Notes: generated from the letters alone by a model not told the origin. Shown: positions 52,568 through 60,971, numbered from the stretch's first letter. The stretch: DNA of 64,000 bases from CAIRDP01 sp037138335 (GCA_037138335.1 JBAXIO010000017.1:22228-86227); one strand, 5' to 3'. A program made the numbers and translations.

Positions 52568-53404
52568 ATGAAGGTCGCTGAATATGTACCCAGGTATGGG
52601 TTACTGCTGAATCTTGATCATACCATATCGGTCCAGGACAAGAAACTGCCGGTAAAGGATCTGTTGAAAAACTATCCCGATCTTGAATTGACCGACGATC
52701 ACGTTGAACAGCTTAACACCATTGATCTTTCTTCTTTATATAACGGGCTTAATCAGATCTTTGTCAATGAGGAAATTATTATTGCGATCCTGCAGAACCT
52801 TCTCGATGCCTACATTCATCGGGGCGGTGATTCCATAACCTGGCTTTCGGCTACATTTCAACGCTTTCATGAAAACCCTCAGTATTTCAGTCCTGAATTA
52901 AGGCGGATTATTGAAGGCTACCTTGTGAAAATGATGCACAACCTCACTTTCCCTGCTACGGCTCCTTCCACTGGTTATCTCAATCCCAAATCCTTAAGCT
53001 CCTATGCGATCAGGAAAAAGAAGCCTGCCTTTAACACACTTCTTGAAGCGTTTAATAACGTATCAGACTATCAGCAGGTCATGGGCCAGCTTCAAAAGAA
53101 AAACTATTGCACGGCCAATGGCACCTGGCAGGACTACAAATCAGGATGGAAGTTGATCATTATAGCCTTAGTAAAATGGCTTGCCATTCAAGGCTATTGC
53201 AGGAAAACAAAGTTCACGACATCCGAAATCCAGTCTATATGTATGAACACATTCAAAACTGAAAAGATCAGCTTCTCCACAATTACTCATGTCCACCCTT
53301 CTCCAGCTGAATTCTCCTACCTGTTCGAGGAATTAAAGAATACCATTTCTGTTTCACTTTTTGCAATAATGGCCCTTTTGTGCGATTTTGCCTGGATTGC
53401 CTAA
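52568..53404 (+). CDS. Hypothetical element protein (278 residues)
   Basis: A soluble, mainly helical protein with no signal peptide and no recognised catalytic motif. The N-terminal part contains DHTISVQDKKLPVKDLLKN and a hydrophobic EEIIIAILQNLLDAYIHRGG. The C-terminal part, GWKLIIIALVKWLAIQGYC followed by KFTTSEIQSICMNTFK, is vaguely like the C-terminal region of RteC-type proteins of Bacteroidota mobile elements, but I am not confident. The final codons (AWIA then stop) are encoded inside the first 9-bp repeat array, so repeat growth has shaped the C-terminus. The frame continues upstream to an ATG at 52523. Confidence 0.6.
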   Translation: MKVAEYVPRYGLLLNLDHTISVQDKKLPVKDLLKNYPDLELTDDHVEQLNTIDLSSLYNGLNQIFVNEEIIIAILQNLLDAYIHRGGDSITWLSATFQRFHENPQYFSPELRRIIEGYLVKMMHNLTFPATAPSTGYLNPKSLSSYAIRKKKPAFNTLLEAFNNVSDYQQVMGQLQKKNYCTANGTWQDYKSGWKLIIIALVKWLAIQGYCRKTKFTTSEIQSICMNTFKTEKISFSTITHVHPSPAEFSYLFEELKNTISVSLFAIMALLCDFAWIA

Positions 53405-53434
53405 ATCGCCTGAATTGCCTGAATTGCCGATTTC
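53390..53434. repeat. 9-bp iteron array A
   Basis: Five adjoining nonamers: gcctggatt, gcctaaatc, gcctgaatt, gcctgaatt and gccgatttc. The stop codon of the preceding gene lies in the second unit. The array is one of two on the stretch before the excisionase-like gene. Confidence 0.85.
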
Positions 53435-53500
53435 CTGAATTCCCTTATATCTCTTCCCTGGCCTGTCTCTTTTACCTAATTAGTTGATACATAGGCATTA

Positions 53501-53566
53501 GCCAATTTTGCCTGAATTGCCTAAATTGCCTAATTTGCCGTTCGGCAATTTAGGCGACGGCAATTT
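53501..53566. repeat. 9-bp iteron array B with inverted copy
   Basis: Units gccaatttt, gcctgaatt, gcctaaatt and gcctaattt, then an inverted arm: GCCTAATTTGCCG (528-540 of 53 kb) faces CGGCAATTTAGGC (543-555) across a 2-nt loop with one mismatch, and a further cggcaattt follows. It is the same unit as array A, 67 bp away. Confidence 0.85.
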
Positions 53567-53598
53567 GGATTATTCGCTTTTTTTTGTATTTTATTTGC

Positions 53599-53623
53599 AG
53601 CTGGTTTTTAAATCAAATCAGCT
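53599..53623. promoter_or_regulatory. Inverted repeat abutting the excisionase-like start codon
   Basis: AGCTGGTTT and AAATCAGCT, one mismatch, 7-nt centre, ending directly at the ATG 53624. It could be an operator for autoregulation or an RNA hairpin that controls translation. Confidence 0.5.
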
Positions 53624-53950
53624 ATGCACGATCTCATCCTCTCCCCCCTTTCATTAAAAGACCTTGAAACCCTCATCTACAACCAGGTCCGTAAAGCCTT
53701 AAAAGAATCCCTTCCCACCTCCAACGATCCGGTCAAGGATGAACTCCTTACCATTGAATCGGCAGCCGAATTGCTATCCGTTACCGTGCCAACGGTTTAT
53801 GGTTACGTTCATCAGCGCGCCATTCCCTGCATGAAACGCCGGGGCCGCCTGTATTTCTCAAAGGTGGAACTCCTGGCCTGGGTTAAATCGGCAAGGCGTT
53901 CCACGGTCGATGAAATCAAAGCCAACGCCCTCGCCAGCCTCGTCCGGTAA
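53624..53950 (+). CDS. Excisionase-like helix-turn-helix protein
   Basis: 108 residues. An N-terminal helix (DLETLIYNQVRKALKE) precedes a MerR/excisionase-type winged HTH: LLTIESAAELLSVTVPTVYGYVHQRAIPCMKRRGRLYFSKVELLAWV in two stretches, the usual layout of DNA-binding excisionases (HTH_17). It may assist excision or regulate the recombination genes behind it. The iteron array immediately upstream is the natural candidate for its binding site. Confidence 0.82.
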   Translation: MHDLILSPLSLKDLETLIYNQVRKALKESLPTSNDPVKDELLTIESAAELLSVTVPTVYGYVHQRAIPCMKRRGRLYFSKVELLAWVKSARRSTVDEIKANALASLVR

Positions 53951-53991
53951 TCCCGTCAACCTCTAATTCCCAATCCCCAATTCATGACCCC

Positions 53992-55935
53992 ATGAAAATC
54001 CATCTCCATAAACTAATCCTCACGAACTTCAAAGGCATCAGGGAGCTTGCCATTGAATTCGGCGCCGTTACCAACATCCACGGCGAAAACGGAACTGGCA
54101 AATCCACAATCTTCGATGCCTTTACCTGGCTTTTATTCGGTAAAGATTCCCGCGATGCTAAGGATTTTAACATCAAAACCCTGGATGAAACCGGCAGGGC
54201 AATTCCCATGCTTGAACATTCTGTTGAAGGGATATTGTCTGCGGATGGCATTTCAATGAACCTTAAACGGATATACCAGGAAAAGTGGACCCGCCGGCGT
54301 GGCGCTGAGCAATCGGAGCTTACAGGTCACGAAACCCTGTTCTGGTGGAATGGAGTCCCCCTGCAGGCTGGTGAGTACAAGTCAAAGATTGACGGTCTCA
54401 TCAATGAAGGTTTGTTTAAGCTGCTCACATCGGCTCTGTATTTCAATACTATGAAGTGGCAGGATCGTCGCCAGGTATTGATCCTGATTGCCGGTGAGAT
54501 CAGCGATAAGGAAGTGCTGGGCAAAATGGATAAGGCCCAGGTAAAGGATATTACCGCCATTCTCAATTCCGGTAAGGGCCTGGCCGATTTCCGTAAGGAG
54601 ATTGTGGTTCGTAAAAAGAAGTTGGGCGATGAGTTAAAGACCATTCCTTCCCGTATCGATGAAGTTACCAAGGGATTGCCCGAACCGGTCGACTTCGCAG
54701 CTGTCAGAGTTGATATTTCCCGAAAACAGGCTGCCTTGCTCGATGTAGAGAATACGATCACCGACCAGGTCACGGCTTACAAGCAGAAGGCAGAAGAGAT
54801 CCAGGCCATCCAGAACCAGGTGTTCAAACTCCGCGAAACCATGAATTCAATGCAGTTCGAAGAGAAATCAAGGCTGCAGAAGGCCCGGAATGAACAATTG
54901 CTGAGGCTCAACGATCTGAAGCAAAAGCATTCTGCTTTCTCTCGCCAGTTGAAAGATGAGCAGCATGCACTCGATGTTTTAATACAATCCAAGTCGTCCA
55001 TCGAATCCGAGATCAATGAACTCAGGGCCGAATGGACCGCGGTCAGTATGGCAGAATTGGTTTTTAAGGAGGATGAATTTGTTTGTCCCCTCTGCAAACG
55101 GGAACTGGATCCAGAAAGCATTGCCGAAAAGTCGGCCCAAATGATTCAGGCCTTCACTGAAAATAATTCAAAACGGCTGGCGGATATCACATCCCGGGGC
55201 CGCCGGCTTTCTGTAACATTTGGCGAAATCACGGCAGATGTCGAAACTACCAATGCCAAAATCCATAAACTTTCAGCATCACTTGAATCACTTTCCAAAC
55301 AACTCTCCGAATCCGAAACTCTGCCAGCTCCCCGGGACCCTGATCCTGACTCCATTCCTCAGATCGTTGAAATCCGCCAGCAGATTGCAAAACTTGAACT
55401 GCAGATCCTCGAAACTCCGAAGCTCAACCTCGAATCCCTCAAACAGCAAAAATCCCGGCTCCAGTCTCAAATCTACAACCTTCAGGTCACCCTGGGACAT
55501 CTCGATGTGATCAAGCGCGGCAAAACCCGTATCAACGAACTCCTGGCCCTTGAAAAATCCCTCGCTTCCCAAATCAGCAACCTCGAAAAGCAGGAATTCG
55601 CCATGGATGCCTATACCCGCTCCCGCATGGATATGGTTGAAGCCCGGGTCAACGGCAAATTCAGTCTCGTCAAATTCAGGATGTTCAACACCCTCATCAA
55701 CGGTGGCATAGAAGAAGCCTGTGATTGCATGGTCCAGGGCGTACCCTATGCCGACGTCAACAGCGCCGGCAAGATCCAGGCCGGCATCGACATCATCAAC
55801 ACCCTGAGCAAACACTACAACATCACCGCCCCCATCTGGATCGACAACCGGGAATCTGTGAATATCATCCCTTCCACCCAATCCCAACTCATAAACCTCA
55901 TCGTCAGCACCGACAAAACATTGATAATCAAATAA
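53992..55935 (+). CDS. SbcC/RecN-like AAA ATPase with zinc-hook
   Basis: 647 residues. Walker A is HGENGTGKST at about 30-39. Long coiled coils occupy about 200-350 and 390-570 and are joined by a CPLC motif near 365 (EFVCPLCKRELDPES) that resembles a Rad50/SbcC zinc hook. A C-terminal strand before WIDNRESVN stands where Walker B is expected. Phages of this type encode such ATPases beside RecT, probably to open or process DNA ends. No SbcD-like nuclease is adjacent, but the MBL-fold gene 950 bp on may serve that role. Confidence 0.82.
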   Translation: MKIHLHKLILTNFKGIRELAIEFGAVTNIHGENGTGKSTIFDAFTWLLFGKDSRDAKDFNIKTLDETGRAIPMLEHSVEGILSADGISMNLKRIYQEKWTRRRGAEQSELTGHETLFWWNGVPLQAGEYKSKIDGLINEGLFKLLTSALYFNTMKWQDRRQVLILIAGEISDKEVLGKMDKAQVKDITAILNSGKGLADFRKEIVVRKKKLGDELKTIPSRIDEVTKGLPEPVDFAAVRVDISRKQAALLDVENTITDQVTAYKQKAEEIQAIQNQVFKLRETMNSMQFEEKSRLQKARNEQLLRLNDLKQKHSAFSRQLKDEQHALDVLIQSKSSIESEINELRAEWTAVSMAELVFKEDEFVCPLCKRELDPESIAEKSAQMIQAFTENNSKRLADITSRGRRLSVTFGEITADVETTNAKIHKLSASLESLSKQLSESETLPAPRDPDPDSIPQIVEIRQQIAKLELQILETPKLNLESLKQQKSRLQSQIYNLQVTLGHLDVIKRGKTRINELLALEKSLASQISNLEKQEFAMDAYTRSRMDMVEARVNGKFSLVKFRMFNTLINGGIEEACDCMVQGVPYADVNSAGKIQAGIDIINTLSKHYNITAPIWIDNRESVNIIPSTQSQLINLIVSTDKTLIIK

Positions 55936-55946
55936 AAACACTTCGA

Positions 55947-55981
55947 CATTCAATATTCAATATTCGATATTCGACATTCAA
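55947..55981. repeat. Five-copy 7-bp tandem repeat upstream of recT
   Basis: Heptamers cattcaa, tattcaa, tattcga, tattcga and cattcaa fill the gap between the ATPase gene and recT. The array is related in sequence to the heptamers at 13055-13082. Confidence 0.8.
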
Positions 55982-55995
55982 AAAAACCACATCCC

Positions 55996-56889
55996 ATGTC
56001 AACAGAAAACTCAATCAAAAGATTCGAACAGCCTCTGGTCGAAAAAGTCCTCACCAAGGTAAACAGCCTAAAAGAAATCGGCGGAATCGCCCTTCCTCCC
56101 GATTACAGCGCCGAAAATGCACTCCGCTCGGCCTGGTTGATTCTGCAGGATATGAAAGACAAGGCCAACCTCCCGGTCCTTCAGTCATCGACTCCTGATT
56201 CCATTGCGAATTCATTGTTCAATATGGTCGTTCAGGGCCTCAACCCGGCAAAGCGCCAGTGCAGCTTCATCGTATACGGCAACAAATTAACCATGCAGCG
56301 CGAATACGCCGGAAGCATTGCCCTGGCTCGCAGGTACAGTTCCATGAAGAATATTTATGCAGGGGTCATTTACAAAGGCGATGTATTTGAATATGCAATC
56401 GATACCACCACCGGTATGAAGCAGATCACTTCTCATGCCCAGCGTATGGAAAACCTCGACGATGCAAAGATCATCGGAGCATATGCCGTGATAACCTTTG
56501 ACGACGGATCCGTCAATACCGAAATCATGACCATGGCTCAGATTCAGAAGTCATGGGAACAGGGTCCCACCAAAGGCAAAAGCCCGGCCCATACCAATTT
56601 CCCAGGTGAGATGGCAAAGAAGACGGTGATCAACCGGGCTTGTAAACTGCTGATTGCTGCCAGCGATGATTCTGTGCTCATGGAACCTGGTGAAGATGGA
56701 CGAATCGGCCGGGTAAAAGCCGAAATCGAAGCCGAAGCCAACCAGGGAGCCCTTATCGACATCCCCGAAGAGGAACCCGTCGAGGCCATCATTGAGACTC
56801 TTGATCCACCTCCACCAGCCACACCCCTAAAACCCGAGGCCAAGTGTGAGTGGAAAAAAGAAGTTTCACCTAAAGAACCTGGTTTCTGA
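55996..56889 (+). CDS. recT: RecT-family single-strand annealing recombinase
   Basis: 297 residues. RecT blocks: SIANSLFNMVVQGLNPAKRQCSF, IVYGNKLTMQREYAGSIALAR, VKNIYAGVIYKGDVFEY-like and NRACKLLIAASDDSVL. RecT/Beta proteins bind ssDNA and anneal homologous strands. An exonuclease partner is expected; the SbcC-like ATPase and the MBL-fold protein flank it. A Glu/Pro-rich C-terminal tail (IPEEEPVEAIIE) ends the protein. The stop shares bases with the next start (TGATG). Confidence 0.9.
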   Translation: MSTENSIKRFEQPLVEKVLTKVNSLKEIGGIALPPDYSAENALRSAWLILQDMKDKANLPVLQSSTPDSIANSLFNMVVQGLNPAKRQCSFIVYGNKLTMQREYAGSIALARRYSSMKNIYAGVIYKGDVFEYAIDTTTGMKQITSHAQRMENLDDAKIIGAYAVITFDDGSVNTEIMTMAQIQKSWEQGPTKGKSPAHTNFPGEMAKKTVINRACKLLIAASDDSVLMEPGEDGRIGRVKAEIEAEANQGALIDIPEEEPVEAIIETLDPPPPATPLKPEAKCEWKKEVSPKEPGF

Positions 56890-57590
56890 TGACACTCAAA
56901 GTCCTTGGCAGCGAATCCTCTGGCAACTGCTATCTCCTCGAATCCTTTTTCGAGATTATCATCCTCGAGGCCGGTATTAGCTTCCATGAAGTCAAAAAAG
57001 CCCTTAATTATGATCTGCGGAAGGTCTCCGCCTGTTTCATCACCCATTCTCATGGTGATCATTGCAAGTATGCCGCTGATTATATGAAGGCCGGCATCGA
57101 TATCTTCACCTCAGCCGAAACCATTCAGACCGCGGGCTTATCAGGCCATCGGGTCCATCCCATCCAGGCCTGCTCCATGATCCGGATCGGGGAATTTAAA
57201 ATCATTCCCTTCCTGGTTCCCCATGGCGTTCCTACCCTGGGCTTCCTCATCAGCCATCCTTACTCAGGCTCCATCCTCTTTGTTACCGATGCAGCCTGCA
57301 TCCCCAATAAATTCAATTGTCTCAACCACATCCTCATCGAAGCCAATTACCAGGATGATATCTTAACCAGCGACCGGGCCCTGGGCAAACACATGAGCCT
57401 GGCTACCTGCATGGAATTCCTGCAGGCAAATGATATGAGGCAGGTCAGGAATATCGTCCTTTTGCATCTTAGTAGTGCCAATTCCGATGCAATAATGTTT
57501 TCAAAATCAGTCCAGCCAAAAGCCCCCAACGCATCCGTATGGGTAGCCGACAAAGGCCTTGAAGTGTATTTATCAAAATATCCCTTTTAA
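56889..57590 (+). CDS. MBL-fold hydrolase, phage recombination-module type
   Basis: 233 residues with H53-x-H55-x-D57-H58 (ITHSHGDHCKYA), bridging Asp in FVTDAACIPN and a C-terminal His in VLLHLSSANSD. The fold resembles the YycJ/VicX group of metallo-beta-lactamase proteins with nuclease relatives. It is translationally coupled to recT, so a DNA-end-processing role is likely but not shown. Confidence 0.8.
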   Translation: MTLKVLGSESSGNCYLLESFFEIIILEAGISFHEVKKALNYDLRKVSACFITHSHGDHCKYAADYMKAGIDIFTSAETIQTAGLSGHRVHPIQACSMIRIGEFKIIPFLVPHGVPTLGFLISHPYSGSILFVTDAACIPNKFNCLNHILIEANYQDDILTSDRALGKHMSLATCMEFLQANDMRQVRNIVLLHLSSANSDAIMFSKSVQPKAPNASVWVADKGLEVYLSKYPF

Positions 57591-57623
57591 ACCTAACCAA
57601 TCAAACCTTCAATCCCTCAACCC

Positions 57624-57956
57624 ATGTCCGACAAATTCGAAACAAAAGAAGGCACCTTCAGCCTCATCAAAGTGTATCCCGAAAACAAGAAAAAAGAAAC
57701 CTCCCCCGATTTCTTCGGCGAAGCAAAGTTCAAAGGAGTTGAACTCCGCTTATCCGCCTGGGCCCGGCTCACCGACTCCGGCAAGATCAGGATCACCGGT
57801 TACATCGAAGAAAAACAAATCCAGAACCAGGACAAACCAACCGACGCCCAACTGAATGATTATCTAATGACTCCCGCGATGAAATCAGCCCAGGCCAGCC
57901 CTGAATCATCCGGCCCGGTTTCATTCCAACCGCCCGAAGATGACCTTCCATTTTAA
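57624..57956 (+). CDS. Small protein with SSB-like acidic C-terminal tip
   Basis: 110 residues. A short beta-rich core (GTFSLIKVYPENKKKETSPDFFGEAKFKGVELRLSAWA split over two lines) is followed by a flexible tail ending PEDDLPF. The tip copies the (D/E)DDIPF terminal peptide of bacterial SSB that recruits replication and repair proteins. It may be an element-encoded single-strand binding protein or a decoy for SSB partners. It stands 24 bp ahead of the primase-helicase gene. Confidence 0.65.
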   Translation: MSDKFETKEGTFSLIKVYPENKKKETSPDFFGEAKFKGVELRLSAWARLTDSGKIRITGYIEEKQIQNQDKPTDAQLNDYLMTPAMKSAQASPESSGPVSFQPPEDDLPF

Positions 57957-57980
57957 TTTCAATCTAATCCCTCATCCCTA

Positions 57981-60119
57981 ATGCCTAACCCCTTGCAAAA
58001 TATCGCCGAAGACTATCTGCTCGCGGGATTATCGGTAATTCCGGTAAGCTCCGACAAAAGGGCAACACTGAAATGGGAGAAGTATCAGAAGGCCCTGCCC
58101 GATTTTGAGGATTGTGATCAACTGTTTTTACAGGCATGGGGACTGGCCCTCATTTCTGGCTCTGTTTCAGGCGGATTGGAGGTCATGGATTTCGATGCGC
58201 ATGAGAAGGATATCGATGCGATCTATAACCACTTCATTTCAGATGAAGGAGTAAAATGTATCCTGTCCCGCTATGATCCTCCTATCGAGCGTTCACCCCG
58301 GGGCGGATATCATATACTTTATCGGTACGAGACCAGTATCTATGAAGGCAACCGCAAATTGGCAAACTGGCCCACTGGAGAATCCATGATCGAAACCCGG
58401 GGCGAAGGCGGCTATACCATGGTCTGTCCCTCCCCAAACTACACCATCCTCAGCGGATCAATCAATTCCATCCCAACAATCACCCAGGACGAACGCAACT
58501 ACCTGATAACCTTTGCCAAAACCTTCACCCACGCCCTTCCTCACGTCCTCCCTCACGATTTTCCTAACGATCTTCCTCACGTCCTTCCTCACGATCTTCA
58601 TTTCGACAACACCGACCCCGTGAGCTACTTCAACTGGAACTGCTCCGCTTATGCTAAAAAACTCCTTGAGGATAAAGGCTGGGTAAAACTTCGGACTGAT
58701 GAAACTGAAGACATCGAGTACTGGAAACGCCCGGGCAAGCAGGGCAATGAGCATTCAGCCACATGGGGCAAAAAGCACAACTCCTTGTATGTATTCAGCT
58801 CTTCTGCTCCACCTTTTCTCAACGGATGTTACTATTCACCCTTTCAGATCCTCGTCCGCCTAAGGTTTAACGATTCGTACAATGCAGCCATTTCCTGGAT
58901 CCAACAGAAGTATTTTGATGAAGAGGTCCCATATATCAGGATCGGAGTCGACTATTTCAAGAAAATTAAAAAGACCGACCGCTTCGGGATCAGCCGCACC
59001 GAGCTTAAACCATGGAAGATTGATGCAATCAAGCAGGATCACGGCAAGGCAATTCTCGACAGAATAGCCCGCTTCGACGATTTTACTATCCTTCCCGACA
59101 ACCTGAATTATTCCCCCATAGTCAATAATTGTTATAATCTGTATCGTTCTTTCACACATAAGCCAACGCTTGGCAGCTGGGACTGGACCGAAGTTCTGAT
59201 CCGGCATATTTTCGGCGAACAATATGACCTTGGACTAAGGTATCTGCAGATCCTATATCTCCATCCCGATCGCCTGATGCCCATCCTGGTCATGGTTAGC
59301 CGCGAACGGCAAACCGGCAAGACCACCTTTGTAAACTGGCTCAGCATGATATTTGGCGACAACATGGCAACCATCTCCCCCGACGATCTCATCAATGGCT
59401 TCAATTCAACCTATGCAAGCAGCAATATCATAGCCGTCGAAGAAACCCTCATTGAAAAAGCCATTACCGTTGAGAAAGTCAAATCCATGGCAACACAGAA
59501 GTTTATCTCCGTAAACCAGAAATTCGTCAGCCAATACCGCATGCCATTCTTCGGTAAAATCATCCTTACGTCCAATAATGAAGATAAGTTCGCCCGTATC
59601 GACGAAGAAGAAATCAGGTTTTTCATTCGTAAAGTCAGCATTCCGTCCATCACCAACCACAACATCGAGGCCGACATGGTCAAAGAAATTCCGGCCTTCC
59701 TTCACTACCTCACCACCTTGCCTCCGGTCGACTTCTCCAGGGACCGCTCTGGCTTCACCCCGGCCGAATTGTCAAACAGTTCGCTACTCGACGTTAAAAA
59801 GGAATCAAAATCCAGCCTGTATAAAGCCATGGTCATGTTGTTCGAAGATTTGTTCCTGAATGAACTTTGGGCCCAGGATGAATTCTACGCCGACGTCAAA
59901 TCCATTAAGAGCAAGTTCTTTTTCAACGATTCCAAAATTGATCTGCCTTACATCAGAACCGTTCTTAAGAATGATTTTAACCTTACTCCGGTAGCCAACC
60001 CGATTTATTTCAATCCATTTGTTAATGAACCGCCCAAAACAGCAAGGCCATATCTGATAAAGAAAAGCATGCTTAAAATCGAAAACCTGAAAAACCCCGC
60101 CGATGAACTTCCATTTTAA
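57981..60119 (+). CDS. Primase-polymerase/helicase replication protein
   Basis: 712 residues. The N-terminus (about 8-185) is a bifunctional PrimPol-like domain (GLSVIPVSSDKRATLKW, GSVSGGLEVMDFDAHEKD). A five-copy LPHx repeat at about 186-205 links to a DUF5906/VirE-type helicase with Walker A SRERQTGKTTF near 440 and ILTSNNEDKFARIDEEEIRF, the superfamily 3-like core. It ends NPADELPF, an SSB-tail-like tip. It likely primes and unwinds at an element origin, allowing autonomous replication after excision. Confidence 0.82.
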   Translation: MPNPLQNIAEDYLLAGLSVIPVSSDKRATLKWEKYQKALPDFEDCDQLFLQAWGLALISGSVSGGLEVMDFDAHEKDIDAIYNHFISDEGVKCILSRYDPPIERSPRGGYHILYRYETSIYEGNRKLANWPTGESMIETRGEGGYTMVCPSPNYTILSGSINSIPTITQDERNYLITFAKTFTHALPHVLPHDFPNDLPHVLPHDLHFDNTDPVSYFNWNCSAYAKKLLEDKGWVKLRTDETEDIEYWKRPGKQGNEHSATWGKKHNSLYVFSSSAPPFLNGCYYSPFQILVRLRFNDSYNAAISWIQQKYFDEEVPYIRIGVDYFKKIKKTDRFGISRTELKPWKIDAIKQDHGKAILDRIARFDDFTILPDNLNYSPIVNNCYNLYRSFTHKPTLGSWDWTEVLIRHIFGEQYDLGLRYLQILYLHPDRLMPILVMVSRERQTGKTTFVNWLSMIFGDNMATISPDDLINGFNSTYASSNIIAVEETLIEKAITVEKVKSMATQKFISVNQKFVSQYRMPFFGKIILTSNNEDKFARIDEEEIRFFIRKVSIPSITNHNIEADMVKEIPAFLHYLTTLPPVDFSRDRSGFTPAELSNSSLLDVKKESKSSLYKAMVMLFEDLFLNELWAQDEFYADVKSIKSKFFFNDSKIDLPYIRTVLKNDFNLTPVANPIYFNPFVNEPPKTARPYLIKKSMLKIENLKNPADELPF
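58536..58595. repeat. In-frame 12-bp tandem repeat inside the primase-helicase gene
   Basis: Five units of the cttcctcacg(t/a)(c/t) type encode LPHV, LPHD, FPND, LPHV and LPHD. They sit at the junction of the PrimPol and helicase domains and probably form a flexible linker. Confidence 0.85.
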
Positions 60120-60392
60120 AACCTTACAATCTTACAATCCAAGGGCAGGAAGAAAATTTTTGTGAGATTTTTTGTAAGTGCTTATATATCTGTATACTAA
60201 TATATTATATTATTTTCTTACAAAATAAAAGTAATAATAGGAATCTATAAGGATTACAGAATAGGAAGTAAAAATAAAAAATATAATAGGTTCGCCCAAA
60301 AGTCTGTAATAATGTTAGGATGATGTAAACAAATAAATATCAACATGTTAACCTCTTAACAAAGAAATTCACGTTTGTAATTGTTAGAAAAA
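60120..60392. other. AT-rich intergenic segment of the element
   Basis: 273 bp, very AT-rich, with direct repeats cttacaat (twice at its start) and tttttgt-a-ag (twice) and a stretch of tatat-type sequence. No gene, promoter or strong hairpin is evident. An origin of replication beside the primase-helicase gene is conceivable but unsupported. Confidence 0.3.
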
Positions 60393-60869
60393 ATGCCAAC
60401 CCCCATCCATATCCTCAACGAAATGAACCGAGCATACCTCAGGAATAAATATCCCGATATCCCTCCCGAATACCTCCATTGTAAACCCATCAAAGCCAAC
60501 TCCGCCAACGAACTCACCAAAGCCGTCATCAAATTCATCCGCCTCACCGGCGGCCAGGCCGAAAGAATCTCCGTAACTGGCCGGACCATCAGCACCCAAA
60601 AAACCTATACCGACATCCTCGGCCACCGCAAAACGATCGGATCAGTCAAATACATCCCCTCAGCCATGACCAAAGGCTCCGCCGACATCTCCGCTACAAT
60701 CCAGGGCAAATCCATAAAGATCGAAATCAAATGGGGCCACGACCGTCAAAGCCAAGCCCAAGCGAAATATCAAGCGGAAATTGAAAAAGCAGGAGGTATA
60801 TACCTCATCGTCCACACATTTGATGAGTTTTATGAATGGTATTGCGCTTGCTGCCTGCAATCTATCTGA
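60393..60869 (+). CDS. VRR-NUC-like (PD-(D/E)xK) nuclease
   Basis: 158 residues from ATG 60393. Catalytic-fold blocks are GSADISATIQGKSIKIEIKWGHDRQSQ (in two stretches; the Asp, and Glu-x-Lys in KIEIKWG) followed by QAKYQAEIEKAGGIYLIV, the conserved end of phage VRR-NUC and Holliday-junction-type nucleases. It probably acts on branched or processed DNA during element recombination or replication. It is the last recognisable gene of the element. The coding strand is visibly C-rich and G-poor. Confidence 0.75.
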   Translation: MPTPIHILNEMNRAYLRNKYPDIPPEYLHCKPIKANSANELTKAVIKFIRLTGGQAERISVTGRTISTQKTYTDILGHRKTIGSVKYIPSAMTKGSADISATIQGKSIKIEIKWGHDRQSQAQAKYQAEIEKAGGIYLIVHTFDEFYEWYCACCLQSI

Positions 60870-60963
60870 TTTTCCATTCATGGTCATAGCGCTATTTTAC
60901 AGAATAATCCTAATTGTATTCTAAGTATTTGGGCTTTGTAGATCAGAAAACAAATGAATGCTG

Positions 60964-60971
60964 TATATTTG
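60964..60971 (+). promoter_or_regulatory. Possible promoter -7 element upstream of the RNA candidate
   Basis: TATATTTG matches TAnnTTTG, with a TTTG 25 nt further up (60935-60938). It lies 113 bp before the hairpin-rich RNA candidate. The spacing from -33 to -7 is longer than usual, so support is weak. Confidence 0.3.

Noticed and set aside
53390..53566. CRISPR array
   Set aside because: Units are 9 bp without spacers and no cas genes are present; they are iterons or microsatellites.
55288..55953. 221-residue minus-strand frame rich in Asp, Gly and Val
   Set aside because: It is the reverse shadow of the C-rich SbcC-like gene; the composition (DVDAGLDLAGAVDVG) follows from the opposite strand's codons.
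60120..60392. Origin of replication
   Set aside because: The segment is AT-rich with small repeats, but no iterons or initiator boxes are evident, so it is left as an unassigned segment.
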